Assembly (NCBI RefSeq): GCF_030253575.1
Contig: NC_080569.1
Location: 2,190,001 to 2,254,000 of the forward strand
From: Rhododendron vialii
Taxonomy: Eukaryota > Streptophyta > Magnoliopsida > Ericales > Ericaceae
Direction of reading: 5' to 3'
DNA length: 64,000 nt
A program made the position numbers and the translations under genes. Positions 11,801 through 22,494 of the stretch are shown in pieces (the stretch's first letter is position 1; every line of letters begins with the position of its first letter). A model generated the notes under the pieces. The model did not search any database. It saw only the letters and a list, made by a program, of their open reading frames with translations, and was not told the DNA's origin.

Positions 11801-13030
11801 CAAAATTTTTTTTTTTTTTGGGATCCGCAGACCAAGCAATATCACAAAGGAAATTTCACTCTCTTTCTGTGTCCACTTTTCAGATTATTTTCGAAAAATT
11901 TCAGTCCTAAGAAATGAAATGACAAAACCCCCAAACCTTCATAACGGGATATTTCCTTTTCTACTTTTATGGGTTTAAGACGACCCTGAGACAAATGAAA
12001 ACGAAACGAATATTGGGTATTTTGAAGTTACAAACCAGAACAAAATTAGAGAACGACAGAGAAAAATCGAACACGCATGAGCTGACCCGGACACTCCTGA
12101 CAGCCATGCCAAAAGAGAAATGAGATGGGAAAGAAAGAAGAACCTGAAATCGGAGTCATCGAAAATCTTCTGAACTTTCCACTTCTTGATCGGCCACTTG
12201 GACAGAATAGCATTCCCATATTCAGGAGCCCAGCTCTCAGCAAAAACGTAATTCATCCCCAAGGCAGAAGCCAAATCAGACAAGGGCTTCATACCCATCT
12301 CTTCCTCTGCTTTCACATCTTGCAACCCCAATATATCCGCATCCAATTCCCTCAGCACTTCCACAACCGTTCTACTGCTCTGGTACTTCTTTTCCTCCTC
12401 GTTTTCCATTCTCAACGGCAAGCTCGACGCTGATCTCACTGGAGTCTTCCCTCTCAAAATTCTACTCTTATTTACACTCGAAGAAGTAGAAGCAGCAGCA
12501 GTACCACCTTCTTTCTCTTTTTCACCTTCATCAAACCTGATTCTCCCGCTTCGACTCAGCGATATCTCGTTATCTGGCAGATTGATCGAAACCCGTAATC
12601 TCGATTTCGCGAATTTCTCCTGGGTAGGGAGGTTTTCCGAGCCCGAACCATTTGTCGAACTGGGATGCAAGGGAGATTGCTTCAGAATGCTCTTCGGCCG
12701 GTCGATTGCTGACTTGGATCGTAAAGTGAAACCAAGTTGTTGTCGTTGCCTTGATTGCGTATTGTCGTCGTTGACAGCGGCCATGGAAAACAGGGCAGCA
12801 TTGAACGTGGCTACGCGGATGGGTTTTTGTGAGTTGGGAGAGATTGATGGGCCGTTTGGATGAACTGTTGCCGACCCATTTGGGATTGGGTCTAGATTGG
12901 ATTTGGAGCTGGATTTTCCGTACTTTTTGACGACGACTTTGGGCTTGGAGGAGCGGCGGCGGCGGAGCGGCCACCGCCGCCGGAGCCTGGTGCAGAGGCG
13001 CTTCAGGTTCTTGTTGAAGATTTTGAGCAT
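8865..13030 (-). CDS. DNase I-like / endonuclease-exonuclease-phosphatase fold protein, 4 exons, 497 aa
   Basis: Exons are 13030-12144, 9685-9478, 9386-9257 and 9133-8865, with GT/AG borders and compatible phases; the total is 1494 nt with a TAG stop. The frame is open upstream to an ATG at 13219, but I chose 13030 because the protein then begins MLKIFNKNLKRL, a basic start like that of plant relatives. An Arg-rich N-terminus (about 12-30) is followed by RVATFNAALF (about 72-81), the first EEP strand. A long Ser/Lys-rich insert comes next, then DADILGLQDVKAEEE and PEYGNAILSKWPI. Exon 2 carries HILAGGLNSFD, and exon 4 VDYILAS and GTSDHHIV. The architecture resembles the Arabidopsis DNase I-like protein family represented by At3g21530; substrate unknown. 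The usual catalytic Glu is Asp (LQD) and the usual GDxN Asp is Gly (GGLN), so activity is in doubt. Confidence 0.85.
9802..10079 (+). repeat. Two-copy tandem repeat, 138-bp period, in intron 1 of the DNase I-like gene
   Basis: Units at 9802-9939 and 9940-10079 share CATGACTA.AAAACTACC, TATGGGGCTT.GTGTTGAAC and AGAGGGCATTTCAGACTTGC in order. Confidence 0.85.
10188..10275 (+). repeat. Au-type SINE 3' fragment
   Basis: The phrase TTAGTTGAGGTGTGCGCAAG, then CTGGCATGGACATCCGG and TTATAAAAA, matches the conserved 3' region of plant Au SINEs. The 5' tRNA-like half is not recognisable here. It lies in intron 1 of the DNase I-like gene. Confidence 0.6.
11345..11535 (+). mobile_element. Au-type SINE, near full length
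   Basis: A B-box-like CATATTCGAATTTC at about 11410 is followed by GGTTGTTAACTTCCGAAATT and AGCTG.ACATAAGCTGA, ending in a TTATAAAAG tail. This is the order and the roughly 190-bp length of Au SINEs. Intronic, in the same orientation as the fragment at 10188. Confidence 0.6.
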
Positions 13031-14380
13031 TGCAGCTTGAGAGAAAAGTTTGGTCTCTGCTTGTTTTCTGTTTTGGAATCGAAAATTTGTTAGGAGTGAT
13101 GAAAATGGATTAGTTTGAGGAGGAGTTTGGTTTCTCGTAGTCTCGTAGAGAGGTGAAGAAGGGAGGAGTCTTCTAGGAAATGGGTTTGTGACACTTGGCA
13201 GGTCATGAGGGCACTCCATGAACGAGAAAATTTATTTGATGATCTTGGAGCACGTTACATCTTAAAATCCTTATTCACCACAGATTTTTGCATACCCATT
13301 ACTAATAAATGTATGTATCCCAAAAAAAATTGTGGTAGATAAGAGTGTCGGGGTATCGCTATCAAATAACATGAGTAGTTATTCACTTGTTTTAGGAAAC
13401 GATTATTTGGCGTGTTTTTTTTCTTTAATATTGCATACATCAGTGGGTATAGCGGGAAAATAATCATTCTATAACTATAAATACTTACAAAAATTTACTC
13501 ACATTCATATTGGAGCCCACATACACTACACCTCCAATGTATATAGGCCCTACCAAAAAATATAAATGTGTGTAATTGAATAATAATTGAGCGAAAAATT
13601 AGTGTGTTAACAACCAATAGAGTTCGATGTCTCTCTATAGACTCAAACCCCAAATGCAATGGAAGATGCACCACTAGAAGCACACATTCAAGTGAGGCAC
13701 ATGCACCCCGAGCACCCAATAATTTTGCTTTAATTAGGCTTTTTCCCGTTTGACAGGGGATCATTTCACCATATCTTCTTCTCCTCTCCCTGTAGACAAA
13801 TGTGGGTAGAGCACATAGTTGTTAAAAATCTACGATATACGATAGATATCTCATTATATATCATTTTTTATAAAAATTCTATAATTTATACGCGTATCCT
13901 AATTCTGTATGTATCCTACGATTATTTATTCGAAAAAAATCGAACCTTATCTCAAGAAGCATAACCTCAAATGCATTAATTTAAACTGTTTAATCTAATT
14001 ATGGCTTCTTTCAAACTCTTTGATAGAAATTCAACCTCAATGTAGGTCTTGTATAAAAAAAAAGAATCATACTTCAATTGTATATCATACTTCGATTGTA
14101 TTTTTTTTTACTTTTCTTTTCCTAACAAAGGGAACATAGCTTTAACGTAATAGGCCCTAGTTGAGAGACTTAGAATTTTGCATCTTAAATTCTTTTTTAA
14201 ATGTAAGTATAGTTTATTGGTGTTATTATGTGTATATGCTTCTTAATTATATTGTAATTATGCTTAACGTCGTTGAAACATAAACTAAATTTAGTATTTT
14301 GACAAAATTCCAATTGATAAAACTCAAATATGATAGATATTATCGAAAAAGATATAAACATCTAATTTTTAGAAACTCTA
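13031..14380. other. DNase I-like gene 5' flank and intergenic DNA, no gene seen
   Basis: The presumed leader and promoter of the minus-strand gene occupies the first few hundred bases; the remainder is AT-rich. I see no transposon ends or coding signal. Confidence 0.3.
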
Positions 14381-14384
14381 GAAT

Positions 14385-14530
14385 ATTTAGCTCTAGAAGT
14401 TCTAGAATATCCTTGTGAAATATCTAGAGTTTTTTTTGCGAGGATTAGTCTTGTGTGTAATTCTAGAATTACTTGTCTTCCATGGAATAATACAAATAGA
14501 GATGAGTTCTAACCATTTTATACCAAGCCA
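14385..14530 (+). mobile_element. Possible LTR fossil fragment
   Basis: This TCTAGAA-rich segment recurs diverged at about 51520-51655. The sequence style, with repeated TCTAGA and an AATACAAATAGAGATG segment like a promoter, suggests a retrotransposon LTR remnant. No internal region, primer site or paired LTR is visible. Old, broken and of uncertain family. Confidence 0.35.
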
Positions 14531-14533
14531 AAA

Positions 14534-14759
14534 AAAGTTTGAGTTCGAATGCAATACAAATACTCTCATTCCCCGCTCTTGTCTTTAGTATTCTCTATTT
14601 TTCAAAAATATTGTCCAACTACACAATAGAAACTTCTACTCTTCTAGCAAAGTTTGAGTTCAAGTGCAATACAAATACTCTCATTCCCCACTCTTGTCTT
14701 TATTCTCTATCTTTCAAAAATATTGTCCAACTACACAATAGAAACTTCTACTCTTCTAG
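14534..14759 (+). repeat. Two-copy tandem duplication, about 113-bp period
   Basis: Units at 14534-14647 and 14648-14759 both run from AAAGTTTGAGTTC to AACTTCTACTCTTCTAG with few differences. A 93-codon open frame across it is a by-product of the repeat. Confidence 0.85.
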
Positions 14760-16127
14760 GAAACGTATTTCAAGATATACGATACGTATCTCAAAACGAA
14801 CTATACAAGTGAAAAAATGATACACGATACATATCCTGATTTGAAAATATTATTAGAGAGAACAAAATAGAAGTAAATTGCATTGTTGTCCATATAGTTT
14901 AAGGAAGAATTCACTGTTGGCATTGCATTTTCTATTTCATCAATCCAAGTATTGGTTTTTCATAGCGACATAGCCGAGCAAAAGTAGAATGCAGGTTCTA
15001 AGTACCACTAATGCAATTTCTCATGGCAGAGTTTTTGTCAAAAGCAAAACATTACTTCTAAAAATATCCTGTCATTTGAGTTGCACATGTTTTATTTGAA
15101 ATACTAACAGAAAATGACCAAGACATTACATAAATGAAATGCAAAGCATAATATAGCGGGACAAAGAAAAAGCAAATGCCACTTTGGGAAGAAGCCAATA
15201 AAGCCAACCCTGAGCCTTTAGTTGGCGGGAAAACCAGGTTGGCTAATTTTTGGCGGGACAGCCAGGCTTATTTCTTTGTCCGAATAGCCCCTAAGAAACA
15301 ATAATGTAATTTAGCCACACAGAGACAGCGATGGAGATGAAGATAGAGATGGGGTAGGAGTTTATTGGACAGTAGATAAATGTTGTTTTGAACTTTTGAT
15401 TAGATAAATCTTCCATAACAAATCTAAATAAACAAGAAAACCCAACCACTCCCGTGCAACTAGGATTCTTTGCTTGGAACTCCAAGTCACCCCAAATCCG
15501 GCGTACCCAACTCCAACATGCTCCCCTTCTATTTTTTCCCAACGGTCTTAAGGCTAACTTACGCTTATCTTAACTAATCCACTCACCTGTTCTGTTAAAG
15601 GCAGGCCAACCACACGACCCAAACCCACGAAACAAACCCTGATCAATAGCGTGGAAAGCAAAACCGCCAACAAACCGGACTAACACTCGGGACAGCTAAT
15701 ATGGTTCCTTAGGTGGAGCCCACAATATGCTTGGATGATGAGTTGGTGTGGGCCTTCGTATCAATTACTGTATCTCTTGGCCCAATTATGGGTCAAATAA
15801 TAATTGCTAGTAGTACGGTTTAGTTTGTTTGTCTTTTTTTTTTCCCTTAAGAAGAAAAATAGGTTGAAGGAAAGACCCCTCTGTCTATTTGTTTATCATT
15901 TCTCATTGCAGTTAACTTTGCATTTGCGTCACGATCCTTGATTTTTTTTATTTGATGATCAGTACGTAATTGATACTTATAATTTAATTGGGTCTAGATC
16001 CCAAGTTGAATGGGCCCAGCAAGGTCATGCTTAGCTCAACATCATAATTAAATTGAGTAAATGCCCCTATATTAAATTTATTAATCATTTACTTAGCATC
16101 ACGTCCAACAACTCATATTTTTCAAGT
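14760..16127. other. Intergenic DNA, nothing recognised
   Basis: AT-rich DNA with no transposon ends, RNA gene or coding signal that I can support. A short phrase related to TTGGCGGGA.A.CCAGG repeats at about 15222 and 15250. Confidence 0.3.
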
Positions 16128-16378
16128 CAAGTGTTCCACTAAGAGTCTTTAAAAAATAAATATAAAAAATAAATATTCCTTATTTATAATTTTTAGGTTT
16201 AAAAATATTTGGAATACTGAAATTTAAAAATATACAATATTGATTTTGTTTAATAAATTTCGATGAGATCTTTTAAACGATACAAAAAAAAATCAATTTT
16301 TTTTTCATAAATCCATTATTTTTAAACTTGAAAATTGCAAATAGATACTTATATATTTTTAAGAAAGCTTTTGCATTC
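16128..16378. mobile_element. Degraded Tourist-like MITE, same family as 5279-5517
   Basis: It begins GTGTTCCACT and ends near AAGAAAGCTTTTGCA, and the internal core (AAAAATATACAATATTGAT, then ATTTCGATGAGATCTTTTAA) is shared with the copies at 5279, 35129 and 45284. Ends and target duplication are too decayed to place exactly. Confidence 0.55.
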
Positions 16379-16545
16379 TCTTTTTTTATTTATCTTTGTG
16401 ATCCGCACTCTGCATTCTCGAAATGGAACTGCACCATGCTGCTTGCTCGTTATGTGTCACTTAAATATTTAAATGATCATTCATTGTAACGGTTTTTGAA
16501 TATATACAATGGCCATATGAAAACTTAACTTCTCTCAGTCAGACA

Positions 16546-17992
16546 ATGGACATACGAAAACTTAACTTCCCAGTTATAACTATTGTTTAAGAATAATAAA
16601 TGACGTAATAATTTTTCTGTAAAATAAAAGTATTCCGTTAAAGTGGTTTCAGCGCCCGGCAACATGATCAAATTTATATAACGTGAATCATTCTAGGCCT
16701 GGAATACCAACGCTCAAAAAATTAAGAACTCAACAAGGGATCTACGCGGAGGCAAGATCCTCTGTGCCGAAAACCCTGTACCGATGGATTTTTCAGCCGT
16801 TAGATTTAAAACAAAACAAAAAAATCACATAAGCTAACGGTAAGAAAATCATTTGGCATAAAAGCATAAGAGTTTTCGGGACAAAAGGAATCTAGGCGAG
16901 GCCGTAATCAACAAGATGCACGTTGCCGACGGGACCAGACAGAAAGCTGCGTCCTTAAGAAGGAAAAAAACATCATTGAACGATGAAAACTACCGAAAGG
17001 GAGGTGAGCTTTTTTCTAACACCCTTGCTTAACTATTATATTCTTTTTAACCCTTTTTTTAATAAAATATATTTTTCTTGATGAAATGCCATGAAGCATG
17101 ACGAATCCATGCAACAGAACTGTCCTTGCAAAATACTATAAAATAAAATCTACTCCTAGCTGGACAAACGAAAACTCAACTTCTCAGTTATACACTAGTA
17201 TTGTTTAAGAATAATAAATGACGTAATAATTTTTCTGTAAAATAAAAGTATTCCGTTAAAGTGGTTTCGAGCGCCCGGCAATCGAATTTATATAACGTGA
17301 ATTTCTTATTCTTCTAGGCCTAGAATACCAACGCTAAAAAAATTAAGAACTCAAGAAGGGATCTAGGCAGAGGCAGGATCCTCTTGCCGAAAACCCCTGT
17401 ACCGAGAGGTTTTTCGGCCGTTAGATTTAAAACATTAAAAAAAAATCACATAAACGAACGGCCAAAAAATCATTTGGCACAAAGGCACAAGAATTTTCAG
17501 GACAAAGAAGATCAAAAGGGATCTAGGCGAGGCCGTAATCAACAAGAAGCATGTTGCAGACCGGACCAGATAGAAAGCTGCGTGTCCTTAAAAAGGAAAA
17601 AAACATCATTGAACGATGAAAACTACCGAAGAGGAGGTGAGCATTTTTCTAATACCCTTGCTTAACTATTACTATATTCTTTTTAACCTCTTCTATATAT
17701 ATATATATATATATTCTTGATGAAATGTCATGAAGCATGACGACCTCGTTCGTTTTGATATTTTGGATTTGAATTTGTAGGTAATAAGTATAGAAATGAA
17801 TAGAGTAATGATTGAAAATATGAGTAATGATTGGAGATAAATAAAGATAAAAATGAGAGTATTGATTGAAAGAAATATGATAATGATTAAAATTCAAAAT
17901 CTAAAACCTTTAAACGAACGGGGTCGACAAATCCATGCAACAGAACCGTCCTTGCAAAATACCGTTTTAAAATAAAATCTACTCCTAGCTGG
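16546..17992 (+). repeat. Two-unit tandem duplication of unrecognised sequence
   Basis: Unit 1 spans 16546-17160 and unit 2 17161-17992. They share a head-to-tail order: GGACA.ACGAAAACT.AACTT, a CGTTAGATTTAAAAC phrase, GAACGATGAAAACTACCGAA, and AATCTACTCCTAGCTGG at the end. Unit 2 is longer mainly because of a MITE (17742-17925) and a (TA)n run at 17694-17713. A third partial start lies at 16508. No function recognised. Confidence 0.85.
17742..17925. mobile_element. MITE, 184 bp, with empty site in the neighbouring duplicate
   Basis: Terminal inverted repeats are GACCTCGTTCGTTT and AAACGAACGGGGTC, and the similarity continues inward. It is flanked by GAC on both sides (17739-17741 and 17926-17928), and the uninterrupted site is present in unit 1 of the tandem duplication near 17100. 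Insertion therefore followed the duplication. The superfamily is unclear; a 3-bp duplication would fit PIF/Harbinger, but the sequence is not TWA. Confidence 0.8.
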
Positions 17993-18764
17993 CCAAGGAG
18001 CAAGTTGATATTTTACACTATGTAAGAAAAATGAAAGATACTTTTTGTTAATAATATTTACTTAATTTATTCTTTTTTCCTCTAACTTCTGACATCCAAA
18101 TATAAAATGAACTACTTATTAAAATGGTATGAGATCTCAGGGCGACATCTATGTGTGTAAATGTAATCCGACGATAACCCATTACAATTTATGTTCTAAT
18201 CTTGGGCGTGGTAACCTATGTATTCAAGATCCAAGAATTTATTCCAAATTGACAGATAGGTGATTGAAAGTTTACATGTTGGTTGTTGTATAATTAGTGT
18301 GAGCTTAAGAATTCGACAGAGTATCCCGAGCAAAAAGAGGAAGAAGAATTCGATATGCATTCTCAGGATATGCAACCGTCTCGTATTATTTAGTGGGGAA
18401 TGATATGTCTGTGTGTGTGTGTATATATATATGTATGTATGTATAGTGATAATTGAAGCACATAAAATGATAGAGAGGCGTCAAGATAAGTTGACGAAAA
18501 TGGTATCCACACTAATGATTTTGTTTTTTCGTGAGTGGGAGTTCTGATGGGTAGGAGGGTGTTTTGTTGACAATGGCATCCACTGGGCCGGCCGGGCATG
18601 TCTCTTTTAAGCTGGAGATTTTGATACTAGTATTATTTCAGAGGAAGATTCCAAATGCATGGGTTTAATTTCAGTCTTAAATATCCCCCCAAGGAAAAAT
18701 GACAGCTAGCGTTTTCTCTCTTCTTGTCCCCCTTTAATTGTTCATATGCTTGTGTCCTCCCCAG

Positions 18765-18766
<2 letters not shown>
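17993..18766. other. Intergenic DNA, no gene seen
   Basis: Contains a short TG/TA-rich stretch at about 18406-18444. The minus-strand open frames at 18390-18599 and 18633-18836 are simple-sequence artefacts. Confidence 0.3.

Positions 18767-18825
<59 letters not shown>
18767..18825. repeat. (TC)n microsatellite
   Basis: An uninterrupted TC dinucleotide run of 59 bp. Confidence 0.97.
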
Positions 18826-18829
<4 letters not shown>

Positions 18830-19617
18830 AATTCACAAAACATATGTATGAAATAGTACACGAAACATAACATGGGAAGAGTCCCCCCTTCTTCTTTTTT
18901 ATAACTCGGGAGTCCGGATTAGTTTACGCGCACTTTGATTAATTCTGAGAATCTAATCTCATCATTCACTTGCGAGAGGAGCTCAATTAAAACCGGAGCA
19001 CAACTTCATGTGGGTTGACCCAAATGATCGAGTTGATAACATTTTCGAACCCTCCAATAAAAAGAGTACTGTCACCCTTCAGCCGTGCCACTTAGATATC
19101 AGCCGACGTACTGTGCTAATTAACTACCAACCCCCACCCCCAAATGCACATGATTTTCCTGTTTAGGCAATATGTAGGCATTTCAATTATTCGAGTTTAA
19201 TATGATCCACATTAATGAATTACACAAAAACAAATTACAGAGCATATGCTCATAGGGGTGTGTACAGACTACAGAGTAGAGAGAGAAAGAGAGGCGTGTA
19301 AAAGTTTAATATGACAATTCGGATTGGACTACTCCGATATGATAATCGGGCGAATTAAATTTTCTCACTCCATACTCACTCCATAATTAATCCCCCTCCT
19401 ATATCCGGCCTCTATTAACATAAATGTCTGTCGTTAATTAACGAAAATAGCATTATGAATAATGAAAATGTCATCTACCTTCTAAATCCTTCCTTGCCCC
19501 CCTTCTTAAAAGAATACTCAAGAAGTCCTATATAATCTTATCCCTCTATATTTATCTACACTCTTTATGTCCTCCTCTATCTCCGTAAAACTTATCCCAA
19601 ACACTAACAAACAGGAA
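18826..19617. other. Intergenic DNA, nothing recognised
   Basis: AT-rich with a short GA-rich stretch near 19277-19293. No coding or transposon signal that I can support. Confidence 0.3.
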
Positions 19618-19742
19618 AATTATTCAACATTCCGGGGTATACTTCCTCCCCTCATATAACATGTGAGATCCACACAGAACTCACATATAAATCCCATATG
19701 TTATGTGAAGGAAGGGAGTATATCGCCGGAGTATTGAATAAT
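19618..19742. mobile_element. Small inverted-repeat element (MITE-like), about 125 bp
   Basis: The left arm (AATTATTCAACATTCCGG, then GTATACTTCC) is mirrored by GGAGTATATCGCCGGAG and TATTGAATAATT at the right end, with a second internal palindrome around CATATAACATGTGAG and ATATGTTATGTG. Such foldbacks are typical of short MITEs. No clear target duplication. Confidence 0.6.
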
Positions 19743-20981
19743 TACAAGGTTCTATAATTGTGTGGAAGTTTCAAATGGTAGTTTCGTGTTTGGTTAAGGG
19801 GAATCTCAATTATTGGTTGGGCCTGAAATCTGTTGCAGGGAACACCCACTATATATATGTCTAGGCTAGGTTGTCCTTCTACAAATTATTTTACACTATT
19901 TTTGTTTTTGTTTTTTTTTAATGTTTAGTTTTTCATCTGAAGTTTTTGAATTAAGTATTCGTCTGTGAGGGAAAAACAAATTGTATGATGTTATGATCAA
20001 AATCTGAAATATAAGTTCATTATAACCACAACTCATCTAAAACTGATATATTCTTTTTTGAAATTATTTTGCCTTTTCTTAAATTGAATTCCAGTTGGCC
20101 AATAAGGATGCGGCATACCAATCAAATGAGATTCCAACCAACCCAAAAAATATATATTTCTTGTTTTCAAGCATCATGAGGAAATATATTTTGTCGTACA
20201 ATTGCTAAATAATAGTGGTAAGAAGATAATCAAGGATGGAGTTGCATATTATTACTATTTCGAAGATTTCTGATTATTTTGATTTCCACCAAAACCAGAA
20301 ACAGAGCATTAAACCTTCCCTGTAACACTCAACTAAGCTTTACTACAGTTATTACTTCGACTGGGCCAAGAATGAAGGCTGTTTATCTCCGTGGAAAGGA
20401 AAAAAGATTCATGATGTACAGCAGCGATTTACTTGAATTTTTAAAACCGTTTTTGTGCAAAAAAAAAAAGAAGAGGCAATAAGACACCCTTTATTGTCTT
20501 ATTGTGTGGTGCACCATGTACTCTCATGCATTCTTGAATGCATTTGACTGAGGTTCAAACTTCACTAACTACAACTAACACCATTAACTTTCGCCAAGCA
20601 GGAAAAAGAACTGCATCAGGATATCCTCTGCTGGGTATCTCCAATTACCAATTATTACCACAAAGGAGTAGTAGAGACATATAAAGCCACAAAAAGCACA
20701 AAACCAAAACATTTCCCGAGATAATCACAACTAGATGACTGGAAGTAAACAAAATATGTCAAACCAAATGCCCTTGAGTACCACTAAGTAAAGCCCAAGT
20801 TATCTGTTCTTTTTCCAGGGGGTGGGGGCATGAGTCATGACTTTTAGGCCAAAAACATATATCATCTGAAATCAAGATAACCCCTTTCCAAAATGAACAA
20901 CTCCACCCATTAGTCATACTTACATGCATGTTAGCTTTCCTGTTACTTGGTGCAAACACCCTTTTTTTCGTTTTTTCCAGT
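19743..20981. other. Intergenic DNA and RING gene 3' flank, no gene seen
   Basis: The right-hand end is the presumed 3' untranslated and downstream region of the minus-strand RING gene. The plus-strand open frame at 20279-20482 resembles nothing recognised. Confidence 0.35.
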
Positions 20982-22461
20982 TTAGCAAAAACGAACCTTG
21001 ATTCGTTTCTTGATAGGGGTCCTGCACGAAGGACAGTCATTCATCCCTTGCTTCTCATGGATCTCATTGCAATTTCCACAAAGAGCCTGGTGTGCACAGG
21101 GTAGGAAAACCACTGACATCTCCTCCGCCAAGCACATAACACATTCTCTCTCTGATCTCACAATTGTTTCACTAAAGTTGTCCCGGAAAACAGCCAACCT
21201 CTTGGATACTTTAGCAGCTTGGTATCCATAATTTCCATTTATGCTGCTTCTTCTAAGTGCAGCTATTTTTGAGGATTCGGATTCTAATCTCAGTTCTGAT
21301 ATCTTGATTTCAAGCTCTTCAATGCGTTCCTTGTATTTCTGCATCTCATTTTCAGCCTTTTGGCTTTTCATGTCAGCCCCCACTTTTGATGCATATGCCA
21401 GTTGCTTTCTTTCCTTTCTTATAGAGCTGGCCTCAATTAGAAGCTTTTCCTTCGCCTTTTCTTCATGATTGCGTCCAGCCTAAAAATTTTCGTTGCCCCA
21501 TTAGGATACACTATCGTACCATGAAACCAGACTGAGTAACTTAAAAAGTCCTTAGCTAACAATTGAGAATAAAATGAAAAAGCACAATAATACTTGCAAT
21601 TATAACCAGATTCCAAGGAAATGAGTGGCTTCTAAAGAAGAGAAACTAGGGTTAGAAGACGTGGTAAAAGTGCAAATTATGATTGCTAAGCTATGGATTC
21701 AGTGTGTAATACAGGTATACAGAGTGTCAAATTCAACCTGGTGGTAAGGTTCAAAGTGCACGTGAGACAGATTGTACGCAGTCAACCATGATTCTACAAT
21801 CCAGGGCCGAGTAGACATATTATACTGATTGATATAAACCAGGGCCAAGTAGACATATTATACCGATTGATATAAACTGTCATATTCCAATTCAAACATG
21901 AGAAAAAACTATGATTCAACGCTAGTTAAACACAAAAAGTAGAAAGAGTATATAGGTCAATGAAACACCGACACCTCTAGAAATCAACGTATTGCAGTGT
22001 CGGACATGCGGGGACACGTATGGAACACACCAATTTAAATTTTTTAGAGGGATATGGCTGGGGACACGCAGGGTCAAAGTGTATTTTTTTTTTTTAAAAA
22101 TTGGGGGGTCAAGTTGTAATTTTATTTTAAAATTTTGGGGTCAAATTGTAATTTTAAAAAAATTCAAGGGTCAAAATATAATTTTTCAATAGGGTTATTG
22201 AACTTATGGACAGTGATTTAAAAACATGAGGCGAAGGTGAGGCAACAAAGCCCGTAAAAGACGAGGCGCGAGGCGAGGCGAACGCCTCATTGAAGAGAGG
22301 CGAGCATTTAAAAAAAGAGAGCAAGATATACTATATAAATGAGCAATATTCACTCATAACATCAAAACTAGAATTAACATCACCATATTGCATAATAACC
22401 AACAATCCAACATATGAAAAAACATAAAATACGCTCATTCATAAAGAGAAGAATACAGATA

Positions 22462-22494
<33 letters not shown>

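Noticed and set aside
13031-13219. Upstream ATG extending the DNase I-like protein by 63 residues
   Set aside because: The extension is Pro/Thr/Ser-rich without conserved features; the ATG at 13030 gives the basic MLKIF start expected for the family. The upstream start cannot be excluded without transcripts.
14539-14820. 93-codon open frame
   Set aside because: It is an internally repeated peptide produced by the tandem duplication, with no supporting features.
16546-17992. Paired LTRs of a retrotransposon
   Set aside because: The two units are directly adjacent with no interior between them and lack TG..CA-style borders; a plain tandem duplication explains them.
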